A model generated the notes under the pieces. That model did not search any database. It saw only the letters and a program-made list of their open reading frames with translations, and was not told the origin of the DNA. Positions 32,290 through 40,359 of a DNA stretch of 64,000 nucleotides are shown piece by piece. The position numbers and the translations under genes were made by a program. How positions within the stretch are numbered: the stretch's first letter is position 1; every line of letters begins with the position of its first letter. This stretch comes from Planomonospora sp. ID82291 (GTDB lineage Bacteria > Actinomycetota > Actinomycetes > Streptosporangiales > Streptosporangiaceae): positions 186,001 through 250,000 of the forward strand of contig NZ_JABTEX010000001.1 in the NCBI RefSeq assembly GCF_015711645.1, read 5' to 3'.

Positions 32290-33849
32290 ATGACCGAGAT
32301 CATCGCGGGACCCGGCATGTCCCTCCTGGAGATCCTGGCCGTGCTGGCCGCCGTGGCCCTGGTGGCGGCCCGCTGGTCGCCGGCCGGCGCCCGCCGGCCG
32401 GTCGCGCTCGCCGCCGCAGTGATCGTCGTGCCGGTCGGAGCGGTGCTGGCCGTGCTCGGGCTGCGCTGGCAGCTGCTTCCGGTGCTCGCGGGCGCCGCGC
32501 TCGCACTCCCGTCCGCCGTTCCCCTGCTGCGGCGACGTACCGGGCGGGCCCAGCAGCGGGCCCGGCAGCGGGTTCCGCGGCGGGCCCCGTGGTGGCCGGC
32601 CCTACCGGGATCGGTGGCGTGCCTCGCTCTGGTGGCCGCGGGCGCGGGGGCGGCGTGGGCGTTGCCGGTCCCGGCCTTCCCCGACCCGCCGGGCCCGCAC
32701 GCGGTCGGCACCGCCGTCCTGCAGTGGACCGACCCGGACCGCCCGGAGACCGCCACCCCCGACCCCGCCGACCGGCGCACGGTCGTGGTCCAGCTCTGGT
32801 ACCCCGCGCGGAGGACGCCCGCGGACACCGGGAGCGCCCGGAAGGCGCAGTACCTCGGGCGCACCCCGCAGGAGGCGCGCGTCGTCGCCCACGGCCTGGC
32901 CGACTATCTCGGCATGCCGGACCTCCTGGTCGACGGGCTTCCGCGCGCCCGCACGAACGCGGTGCCCGACGCGGCGGCGGCCGAGGGGGACGGGCGGTTC
33001 CCCCTCGTGCTGTTCTCCCCCGGGCTCGGCGGGGTGCGCACCCAGAACACCGCCTGGGCGGAGGACCTGGCCGGCCGCGGCTACGTCGTCGCGGCCCTCG
33101 ACCACCCCTACGACTCCGCCACCGTCGTCCTCTCCGACGGCCGTACGGTCCGCACCCGGATCGCGGCCACCGGCGACCAGGCGGAGGACAGGAGGCGCGC
33201 GGCCGACTGGACCGCGGTCCGGGCCGCCGACCTCGGCTTCGTCCTCACCCAGCTCGGCCGGGTCGACCGCGGCGAGATCCCCGGCCCGCTGACCGGTCGC
33301 CTCGACACCGGCCGAGCCGCGGCGACCGGGCATTCACTGGGCGGGGCCGCCGCCCTGCAGGCCGCCTCCCGGGATCCGCGCTTCGCGGCCGTCATCGACC
33401 TGGACGGCTACCCCCACGGGCCCGTCCCGCGACCGTTCCGCCAGCCGGTGCTCGCCCTCACCCACCCCGTCGGCCCGGACGAGAACCCTGACTACATCCC
33501 CCACCTCACCCGGGTCCTCACGCTCAGCACCGCGGCGGGCTACCGGGTCACCGTCCCCGGCACCGCGCATCTCACCTTCACCGACGCGCCGCTCTACCTG
33601 CCGCCCGTGCCCTCACTGGTCGGCTCCCTGGACCGCGCCTCGGGACCGCGGATCACCGCCGCGGCCAGCGCCGCGTTCCTGGACGTCACGCTCCGCGGCG
33701 GCTCCGGCGACCTGGCGGGGCTCCTGTCGGCGTACGGCGAGCTCACGGTCCACCGCCCGGACGAGGGCGGCCGCCTCGGCGGCCCCGGGACCGGCACGGC
33801 CCCATCCGGCGGGCCGACGAGCGGGATCAGCCGGCCGGCGTCGAGGTAG
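32290..33849 (+). CDS. Membrane-anchored PAF-acetylhydrolase-like alpha/beta hydrolase
   Basis: A 519-aa protein. Four hydrophobic segments occupy the first 130 residues, followed by an extracytoplasmic or membrane-associated alpha/beta-hydrolase of the platelet-activating-factor acetylhydrolase type. The oxyanion region is VLFSPGLGG, the nucleophile elbow TGHSLGGAAAL (Ser), the acid AVIDLDGYP and the catalytic His GTAHLTF. It should hydrolyse short-chain esters or lipids. The start is uncertain: ATG 32290 lacks a Shine-Dalgarno, with 32254 an alternative. It is divergent from the lipid kinase, which may hint at shared lipid metabolism. Confidence 0.8.
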   Translation: MTEIIAGPGMSLLEILAVLAAVALVAARWSPAGARRPVALAAAVIVVPVGAVLAVLGLRWQLLPVLAGAALALPSAVPLLRRRTGRAQQRARQRVPRRAPWWPALPGSVACLALVAAGAGAAWALPVPAFPDPPGPHAVGTAVLQWTDPDRPETATPDPADRRTVVVQLWYPARRTPADTGSARKAQYLGRTPQEARVVAHGLADYLGMPDLLVDGLPRARTNAVPDAAAAEGDGRFPLVLFSPGLGGVRTQNTAWAEDLAGRGYVVAALDHPYDSATVVLSDGRTVRTRIAATGDQAEDRRRAADWTAVRAADLGFVLTQLGRVDRGEIPGPLTGRLDTGRAAATGHSLGGAAALQAASRDPRFAAVIDLDGYPHGPVPRPFRQPVLALTHPVGPDENPDYIPHLTRVLTLSTAAGYRVTVPGTAHLTFTDAPLYLPPVPSLVGSLDRASGPRITAAASAAFLDVTLRGGSGDLAGLLSAYGELTVHRPDEGGRLGGPGTGTAPSGGPTSGISRPASR

Positions 33850-33957
33850 CCGGCTGCGGCCGACGGCCCATCGGGCAGCGGGCGGGTCGGCGAGGGATCC
33901 GACCGAGAACCCACCGCCCGGTTCGGGCCCGCCCGACGACCGCGCCGACCCGGAAAA

Positions 33958-34002
33958 CGACGAGATCCCGCCCGATCGAGGTGATCGGGCGGGATCTCGT
34001 CG
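33958..34002 (-). terminator. Perfect 20-bp terminator stem of tRNA-Ala copy B
   Basis: Arms 33958-33977 and 33983-34002 are perfectly complementary with a 5-nt loop (GAGGT). It is the strongest member of the three homologous hairpins that follow the tRNA-Ala genes. Confidence 0.85.
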
Positions 34003-34039
34003 ACTTCTTCTCTCAGGCCGTCTCGAGAACGGCCCAGAG

Positions 34040-34112
34040 TGGAGCTATGGGGATTCGAACCCCAGACCTCCTCCATGCCATGGAGGCGCGCTACCAGCTG
34101 CGCCATAGCCCC
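34040..34112 (-). tRNA. tRNA-Ala(GGC), copy B
   Basis: The 73-nt sequence is identical to copies A and C, with anticodon GGC in loop ATGGCAT and no encoded CCA. It lies 250 bp downstream of an AlaX-like editing gene on the same strand. Confidence 0.95.
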
Positions 34113-34231
34113 TTGCGACGCAGAGAAATACTAGCCCACTCCGGACCCTCCACGCGCCACGGTCCCCCGCGGGTGAACGACGGGAGGGTCCCCGCGTCAC
34201 GCGCGGAGGACCGTGATACGGCTGTGTGTCC

Positions 34232-34258
34232 GTGACCGTCGAACGCTTCGACGGTCAC
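34232..34258 (-). terminator. Hairpin downstream of the AlaX-like gene
   Basis: Perfect 12-bp stem GTGACCGTCGAA / TTCGACGGTCAC with a 3-nt loop, about 105 bp after the editing-protein stop. It probably separates that gene from the tRNA. Confidence 0.65.
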
Positions 34259-34362
34259 CGCGGCTGCCGGCCGGGGTCGCCCACCGGGCCCTGGACATCG
34301 TCGCGGACACCGAGGACACCGATCCGGGTCGGCGCCGTCCGATCGGCGGGCGGCCCCGGTCC

Positions 34363-35247
34363 TCATCCCGTGGCGGTGTGCATGACCAGCTCGGAGCCGT
34401 CGGCGGACAGTTCCAGGGCGACGGTGACCGCGCCCAGTTCGGAGGTGCGCGACAGGTGCGTGCCGCCGCACGGGATGGTCGCCTCGCCGCCGGGCAGCGC
34501 GCAGTGCCAGGTACGGCGCGCGGTCAGCTCCGGGCCGGGACCGTCGATCCAGACCGGGGCGTCGGCGGCGGCCCACCGCTCCAGCAGGGCGCCGGCCCGG
34601 GCCGCGATCTCCGGCAGTTCCTCGGCCAGCCCGTCGACGGTGAACCCCTTGCGGCGCAGGGACTTGCCCAGCCGGTAGACGTCGCGACTCCCTCCGGGCA
34701 GGATCCGCGAGGCCGCGATGGCCGCCTGGTCGAAGTCCGGGCTGCCCAGCGCGTCGGCGGGAACCTCCTTGCGCCAGCGGCCGGACAGCGCGGAGTTGAG
34801 CGCGAGGGCCGCCAGGTGGCAGGCGGTGTGCCCGGCCGACAGGGCCCGGCGGCGCTCGGCGTCCACCACCAGTTCGACCTCGCCGGTCGGCGCCTCTCCG
34901 GTGACGTGCACCACCAGCCAGTGCCAGCCGGCGGTGCCCCGGCGCACGGGGATGTCCTCACCCGTGTAGACCGTCGTCCCGCCGTGCTCCACGGCCCCGG
35001 TGACGCAGTCGGCCACCGCCAGCCCGCCGATCGTGCCGGTGTCGGCGGGCTGGTCCGGCCAGGTGTGGTCCAGCGGGTGGAAGGGCGTCTCGGCGACGAT
35101 CACGCCGTGCCGGTCCCCGACCGGAACGACCGCCACGACCTCCGAGCGGCCCCGCGTCCGCCCCGCCGGATAGGTGACCCGTGTCGAGGCCGCGATGCCC
35201 GGGCCGTGCGTGTGATCCGTACCGTCCATGCCGTCCATGCCCTCCAT
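34363..35247 (-). CDS. AlaX-like alanyl-tRNA editing protein / metal-dependent hydrolase
   Basis: A 294-aa protein of the threonyl/alanyl-tRNA synthetase second additional domain family. The zinc site is visible as HTACHLAALALN (HxxxH, about residues 140-145) and CGGTHLSRTSELG near the C-terminus. AlaX proteins hydrolyse Ser or Gly wrongly attached to tRNA-Ala in trans. The canonical HTAxH motif is kept. It lies directly beside a tRNA-Ala gene, which fits the role although that may be chance. The N-terminus begins with a Met/Asp/Gly-rich stretch, and the start (35247 or 35238) is not firm. Confidence 0.75.
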   Translation of the reverse strand: MEGMDGMDGTDHTHGPGIAASTRVTYPAGRTRGRSEVVAVVPVGDRHGVIVAETPFHPLDHTWPDQPADTGTIGGLAVADCVTGAVEHGGTTVYTGEDIPVRRGTAGWHWLVVHVTGEAPTGEVELVVDAERRRALSAGHTACHLAALALNSALSGRWRKEVPADALGSPDFDQAAIAASRILPGGSRDVYRLGKSLRRKGFTVDGLAEELPEIAARAGALLERWAAADAPVWIDGPGPELTARRTWHCALPGGEATIPCGGTHLSRTSELGAVTVALELSADGSELVMHTATG

Positions 35248-35358
35248 GCTCCCGCGCCGCCCGTACCGGCCGCACCTCGGGACCGCCCCGGGACCGCCGG
35301 ACGAGGCCGGCCGTGGCCTGCGCCGCCCCCGAGGAGGCGCAGCCCGCGGCCGGCGGGG

Positions 35359-36588
35359 TCAGCGGACCGGCTCCCCCTCGTCCTCCAGGTAGCGGGCGCG
35401 GCCGGCGTACCAGCCGGCGGCCGACTGCACGGCGACCACCGCGAACAGGAGCAGGAAGGGGAGCGTCCAGCCTCCGGTCGCCTCGTGCATCACGCCGACG
35501 ACCAGGGGCCCCGCGCCCGCGATGAGGTAGCCGGCGCTCTGCCCGAAGGCCGACAGCGCGGCGGTGGCCTCGGGGGTGCGGGTACGCAGGGCCAGGATGG
35601 TCAGCGCGAGCGGGAAGGAGCCCATCCCGATGCCGACCAGGACGGCGAAGAGCCAGGCCAGGGCGGCGGGGGCCAGCCACAGGCCGAGGAAGCCGACCAC
35701 GTAGAAGGCGATGAACACCGCCACCGCCGGCCGCTGGTCGGCGAACCGGGAGGCCACCGAGGGGGTGATCGTCGAGACCGGGATGCCGATCGCGGTGAAG
35801 ACGCCCAGCACCAGTCCGGCCTGCCCCGAGGTGTAGCCGCCGTCGACGAGGATCTGGGGCAGGAAGCCGAACATGATGTAGGCCACCATGCTCTGGGTGC
35901 CGAAGTAGACGGCGACGGACCAGGCCAGCCTGCTGCGCAGCAGCGTCCCCAGGCCCAGGCGGCCGGTGCCCGCGTCCTTGGCCGGTTCGCTGCGCAGCAG
36001 GACGAGCCACGGGAGGGCGGCGACGGCGGCCAGCGCGCCCCACACCCCGAGCGCGAGGTGCCAGTTGCCGTCGGCGGCCCGCTCGATCGGCACGGTCGCC
36101 GCGGCGGCGAGCATGGTGCCGACCGCGAGCGCGGTGGTGTAGACCGTGGTCATCGTCCCGGCCCTGCCGGGGAAATGACGCTTGATCAGCGTGGGGATGA
36201 GCACGTTGCCCACCGCGCCGCCGGACAGCGCCAGCGCGCTGCTGAACAGGAAGAGCTCGGCCGAGCCCGCCATCGCGCGGATCACCAGGCCGGTTCCGAG
36301 GGCGAGGAGCGCGAGCAGCAGCAGCCGGTGCTCCCCGGTCCTGCGGGCCAGAGCCGGGGTCGCCGCGCCGACGGTGGCGAAGATGAGCACCGGAAGGGTG
36401 GTGAGCAGACCGATCCCGGCGCCGGACATGCCGAGACCGGCCGAGATCTCGTCCAGGACCGGCCCGACACTGGTGACCGCGGTGCGCAGGTTCAGCGCCG
36501 CCAGGACGATCCCCAGCACGAGCAGCCAGGTCAGGGACCTCGTGGCGCTCCCGGTGCGGCCCCGGGTCTCCTGGGTGAGCACGCTCAT
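35359..36588 (-). CDS. MFS transporter, CynX/NimT family
   Basis: A 409-aa transporter with 12 hydrophobic segments. The opening LVLGIVLAALNLRTAVTSVGPVL is characteristic of the CynX/NimT branch (cyanate and 2-nitroimidazole transporters). An MFS-like loop ARRTGEHRLLLLALLALG follows TM2. The actual substrate is unknown. The upstream A/T-rich stretch 36600-36660 likely holds its promoter. It is convergent with nothing; the SRPBCC gene upstream ends at 36796 behind its own terminator. Confidence 0.85.
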   Translation of the reverse strand: MSVLTQETRGRTGSATRSLTWLLVLGIVLAALNLRTAVTSVGPVLDEISAGLGMSGAGIGLLTTLPVLIFATVGAATPALARRTGEHRLLLLALLALGTGLVIRAMAGSAELFLFSSALALSGGAVGNVLIPTLIKRHFPGRAGTMTTVYTTALAVGTMLAAAATVPIERAADGNWHLALGVWGALAAVAALPWLVLLRSEPAKDAGTGRLGLGTLLRSRLAWSVAVYFGTQSMVAYIMFGFLPQILVDGGYTSGQAGLVLGVFTAIGIPVSTITPSVASRFADQRPAVAVFIAFYVVGFLGLWLAPAALAWLFAVLVGIGMGSFPLALTILALRTRTPEATAALSAFGQSAGYLIAGAGPLVVGVMHEATGGWTLPFLLLFAVVAVQSAAGWYAGRARYLEDEGEPVR

Positions 36589-36705
36589 GCGGGTGCGGTC
36601 CTCCCGATTCGAATCAGAAATTCATAGGATGATTGGCTGACTCCGACTGTAACAGGACTGAAATCCGCATTTGTTCCTGACATCACCGATCCCTGACAAC
36701 GTGGA

Positions 36706-36745
36706 AGCCCGGGCCCCCCTCCGGTGACAGAGAGGAACCCGGGCT
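36706..36745. terminator. Terminator-like inverted repeat
   Basis: AGCCCGGG (36706-36713) pairs with CCCGGGCT (36738-36745) across a 24-nt loop, just downstream of the SRPBCC gene on the minus strand. Confidence 0.5.
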
Positions 36746-36795
36746 CCTTCGCTCGGCCCGGCGACCCGCGGAGAGCCGCCGGAGGCCTCAGGGCC

Positions 36796-37317
36796 TCAGA
36801 GGCCCTGGCCCGGCGTGGTCGGGGGCAGGCCCCCGCCGAGCAGCGGGTCGGCGCCGCGGGCCTGCGGTCCCGGGACGTCTCCGCGCCACGCGCCGGTCTC
36901 GGCGCCGCGCGACTCGATGAACGCCTTGAAGCGTTCCAGGTCGCCCTTGACCCGGATCCGGACGATCTGGAGCCAGTCGCCGACCGTCTCGACGAAGCCC
37001 TCCGGGTCGTACTCCATCTGCAGCGTGACCCGGGTGGTGTCCGGGGTCAGGTGGTGGAAGGTCACCACGCCCGCCTGGTGCGGCCGGTCGACGGACTTCC
37101 AGGCCACCCGCTCGTCGGGGTGCTGCTCGGTGATCTCCGCCTCGAACTCCCGGCGGACGCCGGCGATCTCCACGATCCAGGCCGTCCGGGTGTCGTTCAG
37201 CTGCTTGACCGACTCGACGCCCTCCATGAACTCAGGAAAGCTCTCGAACTGCGTCCACTGGTTGTACGCCGTACGGATCGGCACGTTCACATCGATGGAC
37301 TGCTCGATCGTGCTCAC
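36796..37317 (-). CDS. SRPBCC-family (polyketide cyclase/dehydrase) protein
   Basis: A 173-aa START-like fold protein. It begins STIEQSIDVNVPIRTAYNQW and continues FESFPEFMEGVESVKQL, VTFHHLTPDTTRVTLQMEYDPEG and GDLERFKAFIESRG, the usual signature of stress-associated SRPBCC proteins in actinobacteria. The fold has a hydrophobic pocket for a small ligand; no enzyme activity is established for this branch. GTG 37317 has GGGAGG 6 nt upstream, which fixes the start. The C-terminal 30 residues are Gly/Pro-rich. Confidence 0.82.
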   Translation of the reverse strand: MSTIEQSIDVNVPIRTAYNQWTQFESFPEFMEGVESVKQLNDTRTAWIVEIAGVRREFEAEITEQHPDERVAWKSVDRPHQAGVVTFHHLTPDTTRVTLQMEYDPEGFVETVGDWLQIVRIRVKGDLERFKAFIESRGAETGAWRGDVPGPQARGADPLLGGGLPPTTPGQGL

Positions 37318-37376
37318 GGTCTGCCTCCCTTGTTTGCGGTTGGGAGGCTGGACTGCCCAGCCGCGCTCCGGGCTAA

Positions 37377-37823
37377 CTACCTCCGGCGGGAAAGCCAATA
37401 AAGACCCAGAACAGGAAGGACCAACGGGATGAAGACGTAACCGCTTCCGAAACCAGACCAGACCGTTGCCTTCGGGAACGCCTCCGGGTCCACCAGGCTC
37501 AGCGTGCCCACGATCAATACCCCGGCCAGCTCGATGCCGCACGCCACCAGCGCCAGACGGCGCATCCCCCGGCCCAGCGCCACGGCCAGCAGGAGGTAGA
37601 CCGCCGCGGCGAAGGCCGAGAGCGTGTAGGCCAGCGGGGCCTCGTCGAACTGCCGCGCGATCTGCACCGCCGCCCGCGCTCCGGCGGCCAGCGCGAAGAC
37701 CCCGTAGACCGCGACCAGGACCCGGCCCGGCCCGCCGCCCGTCCCGTGCCCGCCGCCGGCCGTCCGGCCCTCCCCTGCCGTCGGGCCCTCCGCCGTCCGG
37801 CCCTCCTGCGCGCGCTCGCTCAT
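37377..37823 (-). CDS. Small integral membrane protein, actinobacterial conserved
   Basis: A 148-aa protein. A hydrophilic Gly/Glu-rich N-terminal tail (about 33 residues) precedes four hydrophobic segments and a basic end (YWLSRRR). I do not recognise a function. The start ATG 37823 overlaps the stop of the next gene upstream (37820-37823), so the two are translationally coupled and probably form one membrane unit. Confidence 0.7.
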   Translation of the reverse strand: MSERAQEGRTAEGPTAGEGRTAGGGHGTGGGPGRVLVAVYGVFALAAGARAAVQIARQFDEAPLAYTLSAFAAAVYLLLAVALGRGMRRLALVACGIELAGVLIVGTLSLVDPEAFPKATVWSGFGSGYVFIPLVLPVLGLYWLSRRR

Positions 37824-38182
37824 CCCATCCCCTGCCAGATCTGCAGCATCCGTCCGACCATGCCGGGGATCGCGAAACCCGCCACCGCGATCACGGCGGG
37901 ACCCCAGCGGGACCGCTCGCCCACGCCCCAGAAGGCGGCGACCGGGGGGATCACCACGGTGCCCGCCGTGTAACCGATCAGCGTGGCCGTGTCGGTCGGC
38001 CCCTCTCCTGCGGCCAGCGCGGCGACCACGAATCCCGCCTGGACGAGCAGGCCGATCTCCAGCACGCCCAGCGCGACGAGGAGCACGGTGCCCATCGACT
38101 TGTTCAGCGCGGTCGTCAGCAGGCTCGCCAGCGCGATGACCAGCGCGAACACGATCAGACCGGTGGCGAGCGGCCCGATCAT
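37820..38182 (-). CDS. Small integral membrane protein, ATP-synthase-I-like size
   Basis: A 120-aa, four-helix membrane protein: MIGPLATGLIVFALVIALA, VLLVALGVLEIGLLVQAGFVV, LIGYTAGTVVIPPVAAFW and VIAVAGFAIPGM. Function unknown. It is the first gene of a two-gene unit with the 148-aa membrane protein, overlapping by 4 bp, and is divergent from the DUF523 gene with 86 bp between. Confidence 0.7.
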   Translation of the reverse strand: MIGPLATGLIVFALVIALASLLTTALNKSMGTVLLVALGVLEIGLLVQAGFVVAALAAGEGPTDTATLIGYTAGTVVIPPVAAFWGVGERSRWGPAVIAVAGFAIPGMVGRMLQIWQGMG

Positions 38183-38268
38183 CGGGACACCCTGAGGTTT
38201 GCGGACATGGCAGACAGGGTACTGCCCGCTCTCCTCGCCCCCCGATCCGAGGCGCGTACCCTGGGGGC

Positions 38269-38763
38269 GTGGAGATGATCCTGGTCAGTGCCTGCCTGAT
38301 GGGGCGGAAGGTCCGCTACGACGGGGCCGCCAAGACGAGCGGCGACGCCGCGCTGGCCCGCTGGCGGCAGGAGGGACGGCTCGTCCCGTTCTGCCCCGAG
38401 GTCTCCGGCGGCCTGCCCGTCCCCCGCCCGGCCGCGGAGATCTCCGGCGGCGGCGGGGAGGCCGTGCTCGCGGGCACCGCCCGGGTGCTGGCCGCCGACG
38501 GGACCGACGTCACCGAGGAGTTCCTCACGGGAGCCCGGGCCGCGCTGGCCGCCGCGCGGTCGGCGGGCGCCCGGATCGCGATCCTCAAGGAGGGCAGCCC
38601 CTCCTGCGGGAGTCTGGCCGTCTACGACGGCGCCTTCCGCGGCCGACTGGTGCCGGGCCGGGGCGTCACCACCGCGCTGCTGGAGGAGCACGGCGTGGCG
38701 GTCTTCGGCGAGGACCGGATCGCCGACGCCGCCGTACGGCTCCGCGCCCTCGAACGGCCGTGA
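38269..38763 (+). CDS. DUF523 family protein
   Basis: A 164-aa protein of the DUF523 family. The N-terminal LVSACLMGRKVRYDG, PFCPEVSGGLPVPRPAAEI and the Cys motif EGSPSCG are diagnostic. The three conserved Cys suggest metal or thiol chemistry, but no reaction is established. A TACCCT hexamer (38257-38262) lies 6 nt before GTG 38269, fitting a leaderless start; ATG 38275 two codons later is an alternative. Confidence 0.85.
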   Translation: MEMILVSACLMGRKVRYDGAAKTSGDAALARWRQEGRLVPFCPEVSGGLPVPRPAAEISGGGGEAVLAGTARVLAADGTDVTEEFLTGARAALAAARSAGARIAILKEGSPSCGSLAVYDGAFRGRLVPGRGVTTALLEEHGVAVFGEDRIADAAVRLRALERP

Positions 38764-38784
38764 CCTCCGGACGGCGACCCTCCG

Positions 38785-38861
<77 letters not shown>

Positions 38862-38929
38862 GTCCGGGGGTTCCGGTCCCCGGCCCGCCGTCCGGCGGCG
38901 GCCCACGCGGCGCTCCCGGCGTCCGCGGG

Positions 38930-39631
38930 TCAGAACTCCCAGGCGTCGGTGCGGTTCTCGTGCCCGATGCAGAAGGCCGACGAGCCGTGCGCGCCCTGGA
39001 TCAGGTCCACCCGGATCCACCCGTCGGCCTGGGAGACCTTCGTCTCGTAGCCCGCGTTGGGCGCGGCGGAGACCAGCCGGCAGGCCCCGTTCTCGATGAC
39101 GAACGACACCGAGCCGCCCTTCACGTTCACCACCCGCACGTTCGCGTCCGCGGCCGCCCCCGCCTCGGGGGCCCTGGACGCCGGAGCCCTGGACGCCGGA
39201 GCCTTGGACGCCGGAGCCTTCGGCGCGGACGAGGTCCGGGTGGCCGTGGGCTCGGGTGCCGACGGGCCGCCGGAGGTCTTCGGCCTGCTCGGCGGACGCG
39301 TCACCGGCGGGGCGGAGCCGGTGGACCGGCTCACCGGCGCGGCGGTGCCCGTCGGCCCGGGGGTGGCCGGGGGCCGGGTCCGTTCGCGCTGCTCCGGCTC
39401 GCGGGAGCGCGCGGTCGCGATCGGCGTGCCCACGCCCGCGGTCGACGTGTCGGGCGCCCCGACGGGGAGCGCCGCCGCCCCGGTCCGCCCGTTCACGGCG
39501 CTGAGCGGCTCGATCCTCAGGTCGTCGACGACCTCGCTGCGCAGCACGTCCCGGACCCCGAACCAGGCGACCCACGTCGCCAGCACGGTGGCGCCGAGCC
39601 ACACCGCGATGAACCCCACCCTCTGCCGCAT
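38930..39631 (-). CDS. Membrane-anchored secreted protein with Pro/Ala/Ser linker
   Basis: A 233-aa protein. An uncleaved or cleavable N-terminal hydrophobic segment (VGFIAVWLGATVLATWVAWFG) is followed by about 110 residues of Pro/Ala/Ser/Thr linker with APxSKAPxSR repeats. A C-terminal domain of about 70 residues has two Cys (NGACRLV and AFCIGH) and conserved Trp residues. The domain is not recognised. The gene is divergent from a two-component system, with 50 bp of shared promoter, so it may be its target or sensor accessory. ATG 39631 has no Shine-Dalgarno; a TAATAA hexamer lies 8 nt upstream. Confidence 0.75.
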   Translation of the reverse strand: MRQRVGFIAVWLGATVLATWVAWFGVRDVLRSEVVDDLRIEPLSAVNGRTGAAALPVGAPDTSTAGVGTPIATARSREPEQRERTRPPATPGPTGTAAPVSRSTGSAPPVTRPPSRPKTSGGPSAPEPTATRTSSAPKAPASKAPASRAPASRAPEAGAAADANVRVVNVKGGSVSFVIENGACRLVSAAPNAGYETKVSQADGWIRVDLIQGAHGSSAFCIGHENRTDAWEF

Positions 39632-39681
39632 GCGGTGAATTATTACCCTAGATGCCCGTTTGTTCACTACGGTTACGCTCC
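39632..39681. promoter_or_regulatory. Divergent promoter between the secreted protein and two-component genes
   Basis: Only 50 bp separate the two start codons, and neither has a ribosome-binding site. Candidate -10 boxes are TAATAA (39640-39645, minus) and TACGGT (39668-39673, plus), each 8 nt from its start codon. This fits two leaderless messages from one control region. Confidence 0.5.
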
Positions 39682-40359
39682 ATGGCGACCGTTCTCGTGG
39701 TGGAAGACGACGAGTACGTACGCTCCGCGATCATCCAGGAACTGAGCAGGCGCCGGCACGCCGTGCGCAGCGCGGGGCGTGCGCTCGACGCGTTGCGGGA
39801 GATCACCCAGCATCCCCCGGACGCGGTGATCCTCGACCTCGGCCTGCCGGACCTCGACGGGTCGGAGGCGCTGAAGATGGTGCGCAGCGTCTCCAGCGTC
39901 CCGGTGATCGTGGCCACCGCCCGGGACGAGGAGGCGGAGATCGTCCGCCTGCTGCAGGCCGGGGCGGACGACTACCTGGTCAAGCCGTTCTCCGGGGACC
40001 ACCTGAACGCCCGGCTGGAGGCGGTCCTGCGGCGGGCTCGGCCCGCCGGGCCATCGAAGGTGGTCCGCGCGGGAGGGCTCGCCGTGGACCTGGACCGGCG
40101 GGAGGCCGTCGTGGACGGCGTGCCGCTCACGCTGACCCGCCGGGAGTTCGACCTGCTGGCCTACCTCGCGGCCCGGGCCGACCGGGTCGTCTCCCGCAAG
40201 GAGCTGCTCGCCGAGGTGTGGCAGCAGTCCTACGGCGACGACCAGACCATCGACGTCCACCTGTCGTGGCTGCGCCGCAAACTCGGCGAGAGCGCCTCCG
40301 CGCCCCGCTACCTGCACACCGTGCGCGGTGTCGGCGTCATGCTGATCACTCCGCGATGA
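39682..40359 (+). CDS. OmpR-family response regulator
   Basis: A 225-aa DNA-binding response regulator. The receiver domain (1-115) has the acidic pair VVEDDE, phosphoacceptor Asp in VILDLGLPDLDG (about residue 53), Thr/Ala switch IVATARDEE and Lys in YLVKPF. The winged-helix output domain (130-220) has LTRREFDLLAYLA and QTIDVHLSWLRRKLGE. ATG 39682 is taken because the receiver starts there; it is probably leaderless. Translationally coupled to the histidine kinase by ATGA overlap. Confidence 0.93.
   Translation: MATVLVVEDDEYVRSAIIQELSRRRHAVRSAGRALDALREITQHPPDAVILDLGLPDLDGSEALKMVRSVSSVPVIVATARDEEAEIVRLLQAGADDYLVKPFSGDHLNARLEAVLRRARPAGPSKVVRAGGLAVDLDRREAVVDGVPLTLTRREFDLLAYLAARADRVVSRKELLAEVWQQSYGDDQTIDVHLSWLRRKLGESASAPRYLHTVRGVGVMLITPR

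Noticed and set aside
31095-33491. Long antisense open frames across the lipid kinase and hydrolase
   Set aside because: They are GC-bias shadows: low-complexity Arg/Pro/Gly sequence with no domain, opposite to genes with intact catalytic motifs.
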